This document shows positions 1 through 6,164 of a stretch of DNA of 8,001 nucleotides, piece after piece. The translations under genes and the position numbers were made by a program. Origin of the DNA: an uncultured Verrucomicrobiota bacterium (GTDB lineage: Bacteria > Verrucomicrobiota > Verrucomicrobiia > Palsa-1439). Each line of letters starts with the position of its first letter. Position 1 is the stretch's first letter. The stretch is taken from assembly GCA_903825695.1 (NCBI GenBank), contig CAIKBP010000114.1, positions 1 to 8,001 on the forward strand, given 5' to 3'. Below the pieces are notes generated by a model, which was not told where the DNA came from, made no database searches, and saw only the letters and a program-made list of their open reading frames with translations.

Positions 1-160
1 AGGGACATTTTGCTTCGCACATCTCGCAGGCTCAGCTTTGATGCGATTGTCTTGCCCTGATCCCACTGCTCCAGTGAGAAAGGTCGCCACAAGAATCTAG
101 CGCGAGCGGATTCCTGCATTGATTTTGCCGCCGATTGCGCGTTAATTGCTACCGAGTTCG
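1..160. other. 5' flank with no recognisable gene
   Basis: I see no supportable gene here. Frame 1 of the plus strand is open from the window edge to a TGA at 58-60, so these 19 codons could be the tail of an upstream gene, but they show no recognisable motif and are too few to judge. The other two plus frames also close within about 100 bases. No good ribosome binding site precedes the HAD gene at 161. A promoter for the downstream operon should lie here or upstream, but I found only a poor sigma-70 match. Confidence 0.4.
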
Positions 161-745
161 ATGGAGATCAAGGGCGTTATTTTCGACATGGACGGCACGA
201 TCACGGTGCCGGTGTTCGATTTTGAGGGGCTGAAGGCTGAGGCGAATGTCGGCGACCGCGACATGCTTGAATACATGCTGAGTGTAACGGGCGAGGAGCG
301 CACGCGAGTCCAGCGCGTTTTGCGAAAGTACGAGGACGACGCCGCGGCGAAGGCGAGACTGAACCCCGGCGCGCGGACGGTGTTGACGCACCTGGCTGGG
401 CGACATGTGCCGATGGCGTTATTGACACGAAACTCGCAGCGGTCGGTGGACACCGTCTGCCGAAAACTACATTTAAAGTTTGACGTTATTATCACCCGCG
501 AGGATGGCCCGCACAAACCGGCGCCGGATTCTATCCTGCGAATCGCGCGGCAATGGAAAATGTCGCCGCATGAGCTGCTGATGGTCGGCGATTACACGTG
601 GGATGTGCAATGCGCGAAAAACGCTGGCGCGCCATCTGTGGTGTTAGTGAACGGCAGCGCGGTGCCCGATTGGGCGCACGCAGCGGATTTCGTCATCAAA
701 CGACTTACGGAGTTGATTCCGATTATCGATGGGAAACGGACATGA
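161..745 (+). CDS. HAD-superfamily phosphohydrolase (subfamily IA-like)
   Basis: The protein has 194 residues and probably hydrolyses a small phosphate ester such as a sugar phosphate or phosphoglycolate in the cytoplasm; the substrate cannot be read from sequence. All four HAD motifs are visible. Motif I is FDMDGT near the N-terminus, with nucleophile Asp9 and general acid/base Asp11. Motif II is LLT, with Thr89. Motif III is the Lys of HKPAP, Lys119. Motif IV is VGDYTWD, with Asp144 and Asp148 to bind Mg2+. The helical cap between motifs I and II (about residues 20-75) is small, as in phosphoglycolate-phosphatase-like HAD-IA enzymes. I chose the ATG at 161 because it puts motif I at the usual distance from the N-terminus; an in-frame TTG at 146 would add only five residues. 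No clear Shine-Dalgarno precedes either. The stop overlaps the start of cutA in ATGA, so this is the first visible gene of a coupled operon. Family assignment is firm; the specific enzyme is not. Confidence 0.9.
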   Translation: MEIKGVIFDMDGTITVPVFDFEGLKAEANVGDRDMLEYMLSVTGEERTRVQRVLRKYEDDAAAKARLNPGARTVLTHLAGRHVPMALLTRNSQRSVDTVCRKLHLKFDVIITREDGPHKPAPDSILRIARQWKMSPHELLMVGDYTWDVQCAKNAGAPSVVLVNGSAVPDWAHAADFVIKRLTELIPIIDGKRT

Positions 746-1065
746 CGAATTGCGTGTTGGGACTTGTAACATGCGGGTCGCGAACGGAGGCGCGGCGGCT
801 GGCAAGAGCGGTGCTCGACGCAAAACTGGCGGCGTGCGTGAACGTCTTGGACGGCGTGGGGTCTCATTATTGGTGGCATGGGAAACTCGAGCAAACGAAG
901 GAAACGATGCTGCTAATCAAGACGACGAAGGCGAATATGGGTGCGGTGACGAGGACGATCGAGGCGTCGCATAGTTATGATGTGCCGGAGATCATTTTTG
1001 TGCCGATCGCAGCAGGCGGAAGGAATTATCTGAACTGGATTAGGAAATCGGTGAATAAGAAATGA
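742..1065 (+). CDS. cutA: CutA1 family protein (divalent-cation tolerance protein)
   Basis: This is a 107-residue CutA1 protein, full length for the family. CutA1 proteins form very stable ferredoxin-like trimers. They were first linked to copper and divalent-metal tolerance in E. coli, but their molecular role is still unsettled. The family signature runs through the whole chain: LVTCGSRTEA at the first strand and helix, LAACVNVL, the aromatic HYWWHGKLEQ strand, ETMLLIKTT, the conserved HSYDVPEI, and the terminal YLNWIRKSV helix. No signal peptide is present, so it is probably cytoplasmic. The ATG at 742 overlaps the HAD stop in ATGA and gives the canonical N-terminus. The frame stays open upstream to 598, but those 48 codons lie inside the HAD gene and do not resemble CutA. 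Its own stop overlaps the next ATG, again as ATGA. Confidence 0.95.
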   Translation: MTNCVLGLVTCGSRTEARRLARAVLDAKLAACVNVLDGVGSHYWWHGKLEQTKETMLLIKTTKANMGAVTRTIEASHSYDVPEIIFVPIAAGGRNYLNWIRKSVNKK

Positions 1066-2303
1066 ACGAGCGTACGGTCTCGATTAAGAATCGCTCCTCC
1101 TTGGTCATTCCATTGCTTTTCGCGTTGACCGTCTCTGTGGCGAGGGCAGATCGTATCGACGATCTTGTCAGGCAAGTCGACTGCACAACAAACGATGAAG
1201 AGCGCGCAGACGTGGTGGATAAACTGGCTCAGGCCGGCGGGCCGCGAGCGCAGGAACAGTTTCGCAAGATGGTGGCATCGTCGAATCCCGAGCACCGGCA
1301 AATGGGCGTGATCGGGCTGTTGCAGACGAGTGATACCGACGCAGATGTCGAGATGGTGCGGGCGCGATTGAAAGATGGTGTGTCGCTGGTTCGCTGGTCG
1401 GCGGCGTGGGCGCTGGGCCAAAGCGGCTGGCAGGAAACAGCGCCGTGGCTGGAAGAAGTTGCCAACAGCGATGCGGATGAATCGGTGCGCGGCGCGGCGA
1501 TGGATGGATTGAAGAAGTTGCGCGGCGGTGTTCCTTGGTTGCGCTCATTGCCCATGGCGTTGAAACAGGCGAAGGACTCAGGGAAACGGGTACTTGCCTA
1601 TTTTTACACTGGCGGGTCGGAGACGCGTCAGAGCTTCGAAGAAGGCGTGCTTGCGAACACGGAGCTCATCCGCGCGGCCGGCGCGTTTGTGTGTGTGCGG
1701 GTTAATGCGGCAGCGCAGGTTGATGCGGTGGCGCGATTCGATGTGCGCGGCGTACCGACGGTGTTGGTGTTGGATGGGCAGGGTGGCGAACTGGAGCGGG
1801 TGTCAGGTTTGACGGATAAGGCGACGATGATAGCGCGGTTGACGGAGGGTAACCCGGCCAATATGACTTTGCGCGAGGCGCAGCGATTGGCGGCACAGAA
1901 CCCTGCCGACGTGGAGGCCAATTGGCGCGTGGCAAAGGCGTACCTCGATAGTGGCCGCGAGGAGCTGGCAGAACCGCATCTGCGGAACGTAATCGGCCAC
2001 GACGAAGAGGACAGGTCTGGGCACATAGCGGATGCTATGTTCGCGTTGGGGTTCTGTTTGGGGCATCGTGGCAAGCATGGTGGGGCGGCATATTGCATGG
2101 AGCATTTGCTTGCACGCTGGCCAGATTTCAGGGATAAAGATAAAGCGTTGTATTGCCTGGGCTTGAGCCGGTTGGCCATGGGAAAACGGAACGAGGGCCG
2201 GGCAGCGCTGGAGCGATTGATCAAGGAATGCCCGCATAGCAGCGCGGTTGGCGCAGCGCGGTTGGCCTTGGAGAAATTGAACACAAATGACGGGAAACCG
2301 TGA
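1062..2303 (+). CDS. Exported HEAT-repeat / thioredoxin-like / TPR fusion protein
   Basis: The protein has 413 residues and I know of no named gene for it. A Sec signal peptide is visible: a charged start, a hydrophobic core at about 14-26, and cleavage after ARA at 27-29. Residues 30-155 are helical and HEAT-like, including RWSAAWALGQSG and a following ESVRGAAMDGLKKL helix. Residues 159-265 form a thioredoxin-like fold of the kind seen after WL..L..AL..AK..GK: strand VLAYFY, then DVRGVPTVLVLDGQG with the cis-proline loop (Pro232). Where an active-site CxxC would sit (about 174-177) the sequence reads GGSE, so there is no redox dithiol. Residues about 268-410 are TPR-like helices, with NPADVEANWRVAKAYLDSG and KALYCLGLSRLAMGK. 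A periplasmic scaffold or binding role is the best inference. The start overlaps the cutA stop and the TGA stop overlaps the GTG start of the next TPR gene. Hand counting gives about 18 GTG and 6 GTC valine codons, unlike folD. Confidence 0.82.
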   Translation: MNERTVSIKNRSSLVIPLLFALTVSVARADRIDDLVRQVDCTTNDEERADVVDKLAQAGGPRAQEQFRKMVASSNPEHRQMGVIGLLQTSDTDADVEMVRARLKDGVSLVRWSAAWALGQSGWQETAPWLEEVANSDADESVRGAAMDGLKKLRGGVPWLRSLPMALKQAKDSGKRVLAYFYTGGSETRQSFEEGVLANTELIRAAGAFVCVRVNAAAQVDAVARFDVRGVPTVLVLDGQGGELERVSGLTDKATMIARLTEGNPANMTLREAQRLAAQNPADVEANWRVAKAYLDSGREELAEPHLRNVIGHDEEDRSGHIADAMFALGFCLGHRGKHGGAAYCMEHLLARWPDFRDKDKALYCLGLSRLAMGKRNEGRAALERLIKECPHSSAVGAARLALEKLNTNDGKP

Positions 2304-3304
2304 GAAAGACAATTAAACTGTCTGGCATCATTCTGAGCGCGGCGGCGATGTGTCTTGCGCTCGCTGCACGCTCGGAGACATTGTCGCCACAAGATCGGAA
2401 GGCGGTCATTGAGGCCAACAAGTTTGTCGAGCGCGGGAACGAGTTCAAAAAGAAGGATTCACTGGCACGCGCGAAAGTTGAGTATCAGCAGGCGCTGAAG
2501 ATTTTCCCGCGGCATCTGGATGCGCTTTACAATCTCGCAATCGTTTGCGTCGACTTGAAACAACCCGAAGAGGCAATCAAGCACTACAGGCATTACCTCG
2601 ATTTGAAGAATGACGACCCGGATGTGTGGAACCAATTGGGCGTGTTGCTGGACGAGAAGGAAGACAAGGCCGGCGCACTGGCGGCCTACGAAAAGGCCGT
2701 TGCCATCGCGCCAAAGTTTGGGCGGGCGCATCACAATCTCGGTGTGCTACTCGAGGAGCAGGGCAAACTCGACGAGGCACGGAAGCATCTGGAGTTGTTC
2801 GTGAAACTGGAGGAGGAAGCGGGCCGGCACACGGGCGAAGCGTACTACAGTCTCGGTGTGCTTGAACTGGAGCAGTTGCACCTCAAAGAGGCAAAAATGC
2901 TGCTGCAAAAGGCCCTGGACACCGATCCCAGTTCGGCGTTTTACAGCAACGCGCTTGGCGATGTGTACCTTGCGGAGAAAAACCCCAACGTGGCGCATGC
3001 TTATTATCAAAAAGCCATCGAAAGAGATCCAAAGTTCGCAGTGGCGTACAGCGGGTTGGGGGATGCAGAACGGGCTTTGGGCGACCACGACAAAGCGCTG
3101 GCGGCGTATCGGAAGGCATTGGAACTTAGGCCCGATTACGGGTTGGTGTATTACAAGCTGGGTTTAATGTTCGAAGCAACCAATCCAGCCGAGGCAATAA
3201 AACATTTTGAAAGCTACCTGCATTCTGGTAAGAATCAGCAACACCGCGAAGAAGTTGCGGCAAGACTGGAAAAACTGAAACAAGGATCCAAACCCGCCAA
3301 CTAA
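2300..3304 (+). CDS. Exported TPR-repeat protein
   Basis: The protein has 334 residues, nearly all of them tetratricopeptide repeats, and is a probable periplasmic scaffold for protein-protein contacts. The N-terminus has two or three basic residues, a hydrophobic core at about 7-22 and small residues near 22-23, which fits a Sec signal peptide. Cys18 lies within the core but is preceded by AAM, which is not a good lipobox. About eight repeats of roughly 34 residues follow: near 40-74, 75-108, 110-142, 143-180, 181-213, 214-247, 248-281 and 282-315. They show the usual W/Y..LG, A...Y.KA and D/P positions, for example AYSGLGDAERALGDHDKALAAY. A short charged tail ends the chain. The GTG start at 2300 forms a GTGA overlap with the preceding stop; the first ATG inside the frame would remove the signal peptide. 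Close coupling to the HEAT/Trx/TPR gene suggests the two act together in the envelope, which is inference. Confidence 0.88.
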   Translation: MRKTIKLSGIILSAAAMCLALAARSETLSPQDRKAVIEANKFVERGNEFKKKDSLARAKVEYQQALKIFPRHLDALYNLAIVCVDLKQPEEAIKHYRHYLDLKNDDPDVWNQLGVLLDEKEDKAGALAAYEKAVAIAPKFGRAHHNLGVLLEEQGKLDEARKHLELFVKLEEEAGRHTGEAYYSLGVLELEQLHLKEAKMLLQKALDTDPSSAFYSNALGDVYLAEKNPNVAHAYYQKAIERDPKFAVAYSGLGDAERALGDHDKALAAYRKALELRPDYGLVYYKLGLMFEATNPAEAIKHFESYLHSGKNQQHREEVAARLEKLKQGSKPAN

Positions 3305-3317
3305 TACGGTTGTAAAC

Positions 3318-3470
3318 ATGTCACAACATCAGAGTCTGAAATCAGCGAACAAAATTACGACGCGCCGCAACGTGTTGAAACGGTTCGAGCGCGTGGAGGT
3401 GTTGAAGAAACAAGGACGGTGGAAAGACGGACAGCGCGTCTTCGGTTTGCCAAAAACCAAACCGGACTGA
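3318..3470 (+). CDS. Small basic protein of the Verrucomicrobia/Chlamydiae type
   Basis: This is a 50-residue, strongly basic protein that is easy to miss because of its size. It starts MSQHQSLKSANK, continues with TRRNVLKRFERVEVLKK and ends FGLPKTKPD. The RNVLKRFERVE.LKK core followed by GLPKTKP matches, from memory, the small basic protein family found across Verrucomicrobia and Chlamydiae (NCBI model TIGR04137, also recalled from memory). Its biochemical role is not established; the size and charge suggest binding to rRNA or the ribosome, which is inference. There are 13 bases between the TPR gene stop and this ATG, with no recognisable Shine-Dalgarno, so it may be read from the upstream transcript or from a promoter inside the end of the TPR gene. 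The gene is complete and undamaged. It is the best taxonomic marker in the window. Confidence 0.88.
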   Translation: MSQHQSLKSANKITTRRNVLKRFERVEVLKKQGRWKDGQRVFGLPKTKPD

Positions 3471-3564
3471 CGACAGCGCGGTTTTTCACGCCGATGTCGA
3501 GCGCGTGATCCGATGTGATGTATCCATGAAGTGCCGTCACAACAATAGAAGCAGATGACAGATC

Positions 3565-3571
3565 AAGGAGG
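3565..3571 (+). promoter_or_regulatory. Strong Shine-Dalgarno of the SH3 protein gene
   Basis: AAGGAGG lies six bases upstream of the ATG at 3578, a near-perfect match to the 16S anti-Shine-Dalgarno at good spacing. It fixes the start of the SH3 protein. No other gene in the window has a comparable site, so this gene may be translated more strongly than its neighbours. Confidence 0.85.
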
Positions 3572-3577
3572 TCAGTC

Positions 3578-4540
3578 ATGAATTCGTTTACTCATTCTCG
3601 CAGGTGGCCCCAAGGGGCGTTGAGTGTTTGCCTGGTGGCGGGCTTGACGCTGGCTGTGCGGGCCGATTCATTGAAGGAAGCAGCGCCCGCACCAGTGGCA
3701 CCGCCGGTATTGAAAGCCAGTGCCGAAGGACAAAGTGGACAGCCCATGATGTGTCCGGCTGGCGGCAACCATGGCGTGGTGAAAAGCATGCGCTCGAACG
3801 TGCGCGCCCGCCCGAGCCTTACAGCAGAGCCGATCATCCAGTTGAACAAGGGCGAATCGGTGACGATCGTCGAGCGCAAGGCGGTCAGCGAAAACGGCAA
3901 GGAAGTTGAGTGGCTGCGCATTCAACTGCCGGCACAAGCCAAGTGCTTTGTCAGCGCCCAGTTGGTCAGCAACGGTGTGGTGAAGGCAGACAGTGTTTAC
4001 GTGCGCTGCGGACCGAGCACGAATCACCGCGATGTTGGCAAGCTTGCCAAAGGCGCTAGCATCGAGGTCGTTAAGACCGAAGGCGCCTGGGTGCAAATCA
4101 AGCCGACTCCGCAATGTACGGGCTGGGTGGCAGCCGAGTTGGTGGAAACCCCGCCCGCGCCGCCAGCGCCCGAAACAACGCCAACGCCGGCGCCGCCAGT
4201 AACCGCGCTGCCGCCGACTACGGCCGACGTTGTGGCACCACTCATGCCTGAAGAAACAACCGTGAAGGTTGTGGACACCGACCCGGACATGATCGTCCAG
4301 TACGTTATGAAGGACGGCATTTTTCAGGCGGTGTCCGACGCCAGCGCGCCGGCTCAGTATCAGTTGATGACGCCGGAACTGAACCGGCTGCAGCAGCGGA
4401 TGTGCTATCTCGAAAGCGACCAGAAGACAAACTTAAGCTGTTTCGAGGGCAAACACGTCCGAGTGGCTGGCAGCGAACGTTGGCGCAAAGGCGATCGCTA
4501 TCCCGTGTTGACGATTGATCGCATACAAATTGTCTTGTAA
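3578..4540 (+). CDS. Exported protein with two bacterial SH3 modules
   Basis: The protein has 320 residues and is probably periplasmic or cell-wall associated. A signal peptide spans about residues 1-29, with hydrophobic ALSVCLVAGLTLAV and cleavage after VRA. A short Ala/Pro linker follows. The first SH3 module (about 65-131) contains SNVRARPSLTAEPIIQLNKG, the classic start of bacterial SH3 domains, then WLRIQLP and an FVSAQLV end. The second (about 133-190) has VYVRCGPSTNH, LAKGASIEVVKTEGAWVQI and GWVAAELV. Bacterial SH3 modules often bind peptidoglycan or cell-wall peptides. A Pro/Thr-rich linker (191-225) leads to a separate 80-residue C-terminal module (about 237-320) containing GIFQAVSDASAPAQY, a GKHVRVAGSE strand and a final LTIDRIQIV strand; I cannot assign this module. 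The strong Shine-Dalgarno at 3565 supports the start. A 107-bp gap upstream implies its own promoter, but I could not pick one convincingly. It ends 11 bases before folD, so the two may be co-transcribed. Confidence 0.87.
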   Translation: MNSFTHSRRWPQGALSVCLVAGLTLAVRADSLKEAAPAPVAPPVLKASAEGQSGQPMMCPAGGNHGVVKSMRSNVRARPSLTAEPIIQLNKGESVTIVERKAVSENGKEVEWLRIQLPAQAKCFVSAQLVSNGVVKADSVYVRCGPSTNHRDVGKLAKGASIEVVKTEGAWVQIKPTPQCTGWVAAELVETPPAPPAPETTPTPAPPVTALPPTTADVVAPLMPEETTVKVVDTDPDMIVQYVMKDGIFQAVSDASAPAQYQLMTPELNRLQQRMCYLESDQKTNLSCFEGKHVRVAGSERWRKGDRYPVLTIDRIQIVL

Positions 4541-4551
4541 CAGCTACCGCG

Positions 4552-5445
4552 ATGTCGGCACGAATCATTGATGGCAAGGCACTCGCGGAGCAGATCAACG
4601 CTGAGACCGCTGCTACCGTCGCGCAACTCAAGGCGCGCCATAAACTTACGCCCGGCTTAGCCGTCGTCCTCGTCGGCGACAATCCAGCAAGCGTTGCCTA
4701 CGTCTCATCCAAGGACAAGATGTGCACGCGGCTTGGGTTGCACTCCGAGCGGATCAACCTCACTTCCACGGCCGGTCAGCGGCAACTGCTGCAATTAATC
4801 AGCGATCTCAATTCCAAAAAGGAAGTTGACGGTATCCTCGTTCAGTCGCCTTTGCCGAAGCAAATTTCAGAGGAAGCCATTTTCGCGGCGATTGATCCGT
4901 CCAAGGACGTGGACGGCCTCAGCCCGATCAACGTCGGCAAGCTGGCGCTTGGCGATCCGACGGGATTTGCGCCATGCACACCATCAGGCGTTCACCAGCT
5001 TCTCCTGCGCAGCGGGGTCGCCATCGAAGGCGCGCATGTCGTCGTCATTGGCCGCAGCCATCTTGTCGGCCGTCCCGTCTCGCTCATCCTGTCGCAGAAA
5101 ACACCGCAGGCCAACGCGACGGTCACGCTATGCCACTCGCGCAGCAAAAACCTCGCAGAGATTTGCCGATCTGCCGACATTCTGATTGCGGCCATCGGCG
5201 TCCCGCGCTTTGTTAGGGCCGATATGGTCTGTGTCGGCGCCGTGGTCATTGATGTCGGCATCAACCGCGTTGAGGACAAGACCGCCGAGAAAGGGTATCG
5301 GCTTGTCGGCGACGTAGATTTCGACGCCGTCAAAGAAAAGGCGTCGCTTATCTCACCCGTCCCCGGCGGTGTCGGCCCGATGACCATTGCCATGCTGATG
5401 CACAACACCGTCCGCGCCGCCAAACTGCGTCACGAGATTGCGTAA
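4552..5445 (+). CDS. folD: FolD, methylene-tetrahydrofolate dehydrogenase / cyclohydrolase
   Basis: This 297-residue cytoplasmic enzyme interconverts 5,10-methylene-THF, 5,10-methenyl-THF and 10-formyl-THF with NADP(H), supplying one-carbon units for purines and formyl-Met-tRNA. The length is typical for the family. The signatures are intact: Tyr50 and catalytic Lys54 in YVSSKDK, GILVQSPLP (94-102), KDVDGLSPIN with the Asp119/Asp121 region, the Rossmann motif GRSHLVGRP (167-175), DVGINR (234-239), GDVDF (253-257) and PVPGGVGPMT (269-278). No residue expected for catalysis is missing. The ATG at 4552 lies 11 bases after the SH3 gene stop and has no evident Shine-Dalgarno. Codon use leans to C in the third position: by hand I count 23 GTC, 6 GTT, 2 GTG and 1 GTA. 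That differs from the GTG-rich HEAT/Trx gene and suggests different expression level or history. Confidence 0.98.
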   Translation: MSARIIDGKALAEQINAETAATVAQLKARHKLTPGLAVVLVGDNPASVAYVSSKDKMCTRLGLHSERINLTSTAGQRQLLQLISDLNSKKEVDGILVQSPLPKQISEEAIFAAIDPSKDVDGLSPINVGKLALGDPTGFAPCTPSGVHQLLLRSGVAIEGAHVVVIGRSHLVGRPVSLILSQKTPQANATVTLCHSRSKNLAEICRSADILIAAIGVPRFVRADMVCVGAVVIDVGINRVEDKTAEKGYRLVGDVDFDAVKEKASLISPVPGGVGPMTIAMLMHNTVRAAKLRHEIA

Positions 5446-5471
5446 TTCGGGAAAAGCGCGAAATTACTGTG

Positions 5472-6164
5472 ATGGGCGAGGAGTTTGACAAGCGTGTTGT
5501 GAGGTTTACCAAAAGACTACCGCTTGCAGCGGGTATCTTGGCGATCTGGTTGGCAACGTCAGTTGCGCATGCCGATGTCGCACCCACGTATAGCGTCACT
5601 GGAATGGGCGATTTCTACCCCATGGCTATCAATGATTCCGGCCAGGTTGTTGGGCACTATGGTGGCACGTCGGGACGCCTTTATACCAACGGCCAAATGA
5701 TTGTTTTGGACCAGCATCCACCCTTCCCTTACTCGCCATTTGAAGTGGTGCCCGATGGCATAAACAATTCCGGCCGGATCGTTGGTTGGGCAACCGGCGC
5801 ACATGAGACCGATGCCTTTCTTTTGGATGGCGACCAGTATACCGACGTAGCCCCAAATAGTTTCGCTACCGCCATTAACAACTCCAACCAAATCGTGGTC
5901 TTGGGTGGAGGGCAGGTGGGATTATATAGCGGCGGCCAGTTGACCAATCTTTGCGCCGGCGACCCATACGGTATTAACGACTCCGGCCAAATCGTAGGAC
6001 GGACGAGCGATGGATACGCGTTTCTTTATAGCGCAGGCCAATTGACCAATCTTTGTGCCGGCACGGCTTGGAGCATCAACAATTCTGGCCAGATCGTCGG
6101 TTATTCAGGCCCGGGGGGGTGCGTACCGTGGCGCATCTGGCAATGGAACCGCGTTCTTGTATAG
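5472..6164 (+). CDS. HAF-repeat secreted protein, 5' part (frame broken at G7)
   Basis: This is the N-terminal part of a large exported protein, read as 230 residues before a stop. A basic start, hydrophobic LPLAAGILAIWLATSVA and an AHA-D cleavage site form a clear signal peptide. The rest is a series of HAF-type extracellular repeats around the motif [AGS]IN[DN]SGQ[IV]VG; starts are near residues 52, 96, 124, 157 and 191, and the third copy ends VV instead of VG. Such repeats are predicted to fold as beta-rich extracellular structures; their ligand is unknown. After GYSGPGG the frame leaves the repeat pattern, gives a Trp-rich stretch and stops at TAG 6162-6164. The repeat continues in the +1 frame, so the last 14-15 residues are almost certainly a frameshift product. 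A GTG at 5469 immediately precedes the ATG and is an equal alternative start. There is no obvious Shine-Dalgarno, and 26 bases separate the folD stop from the ATG. Confidence 0.78.
   Translation: MGEEFDKRVVRFTKRLPLAAGILAIWLATSVAHADVAPTYSVTGMGDFYPMAINDSGQVVGHYGGTSGRLYTNGQMIVLDQHPPFPYSPFEVVPDGINNSGRIVGWATGAHETDAFLLDGDQYTDVAPNSFATAINNSNQIVVLGGGQVGLYSGGQLTNLCAGDPYGINDSGQIVGRTSDGYAFLYSAGQLTNLCAGTAWSINNSGQIVGYSGPGGCVPWRIWQWNRVLV
5928..5960 (+). repeat. Direct repeat copy 1 inside the HAF region
   Basis: This 33-base stretch encodes SGGQLTNLCAG. It recurs at 6030-6062 with four mismatches by eye, exactly 102 bases (34 codons) later. A more diverged relative starts at 6163. The copies mark recent tandem duplication of one HAF unit. 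Confidence 0.8.
6030..6062 (+). repeat. Direct repeat copy 2 inside the HAF region
   Basis: This is the second copy of the 33-base unit at 5928-5960 and encodes SAGQLTNLCAG. The spacing is a multiple of three, so unit gain or loss by recombination would keep the frame. Confidence 0.8.

Noticed and set aside
1..60. C-terminal fragment of an upstream gene in frame 1
   Set aside because: Nineteen codons without a recognisable motif cannot be separated from a chance open frame.
119..147. Sigma-70-like promoter TTGATT, 17-base spacer, TTAATT
   Set aside because: Only four and three of six positions match consensus, and the -10 would lie too close to the ATG at 161.
598..741. Upstream in-frame extension of cutA by 48 codons
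   Set aside because: It lies wholly inside the HAD gene, does not resemble CutA, and the ATG at 742 gives the canonical CutA N-terminus with an ATGA overlap.
2348..2356. Lipoprotein cleavage site at Cys18 of the TPR protein
   Set aside because: The residues before the Cys are AAM, not a lipobox, and the Cys lies inside the hydrophobic core.
1628..2392. Long minus-strand open frame of 254 codons opposite the HEAT/Trx/TPR gene
   Set aside because: Its product is low-complexity Ser/Arg/Pro/Ala sequence typical of the antisense of GC-rich coding DNA, and the plus strand carries a coherent protein.
3452..3486. Terminator-like pairing of AAAAACC with GGTTTTT after the small basic protein
   Set aside because: The stem is AT-rich, the loop exceeds 20 bases, and half of it overlaps the coding region; it is too weak to annotate.
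4992..5423. Minus-strand open frame of 143 codons opposite folD
   Set aside because: It is a shadow of folD, whose full set of family motifs on the plus strand is unambiguous.
6111..6119. Programmed -1 ribosomal frameshift at the G7 tract
   Set aside because: A -1 slip would enter the wrong frame. The downstream protein needs +1, or removal of one base.
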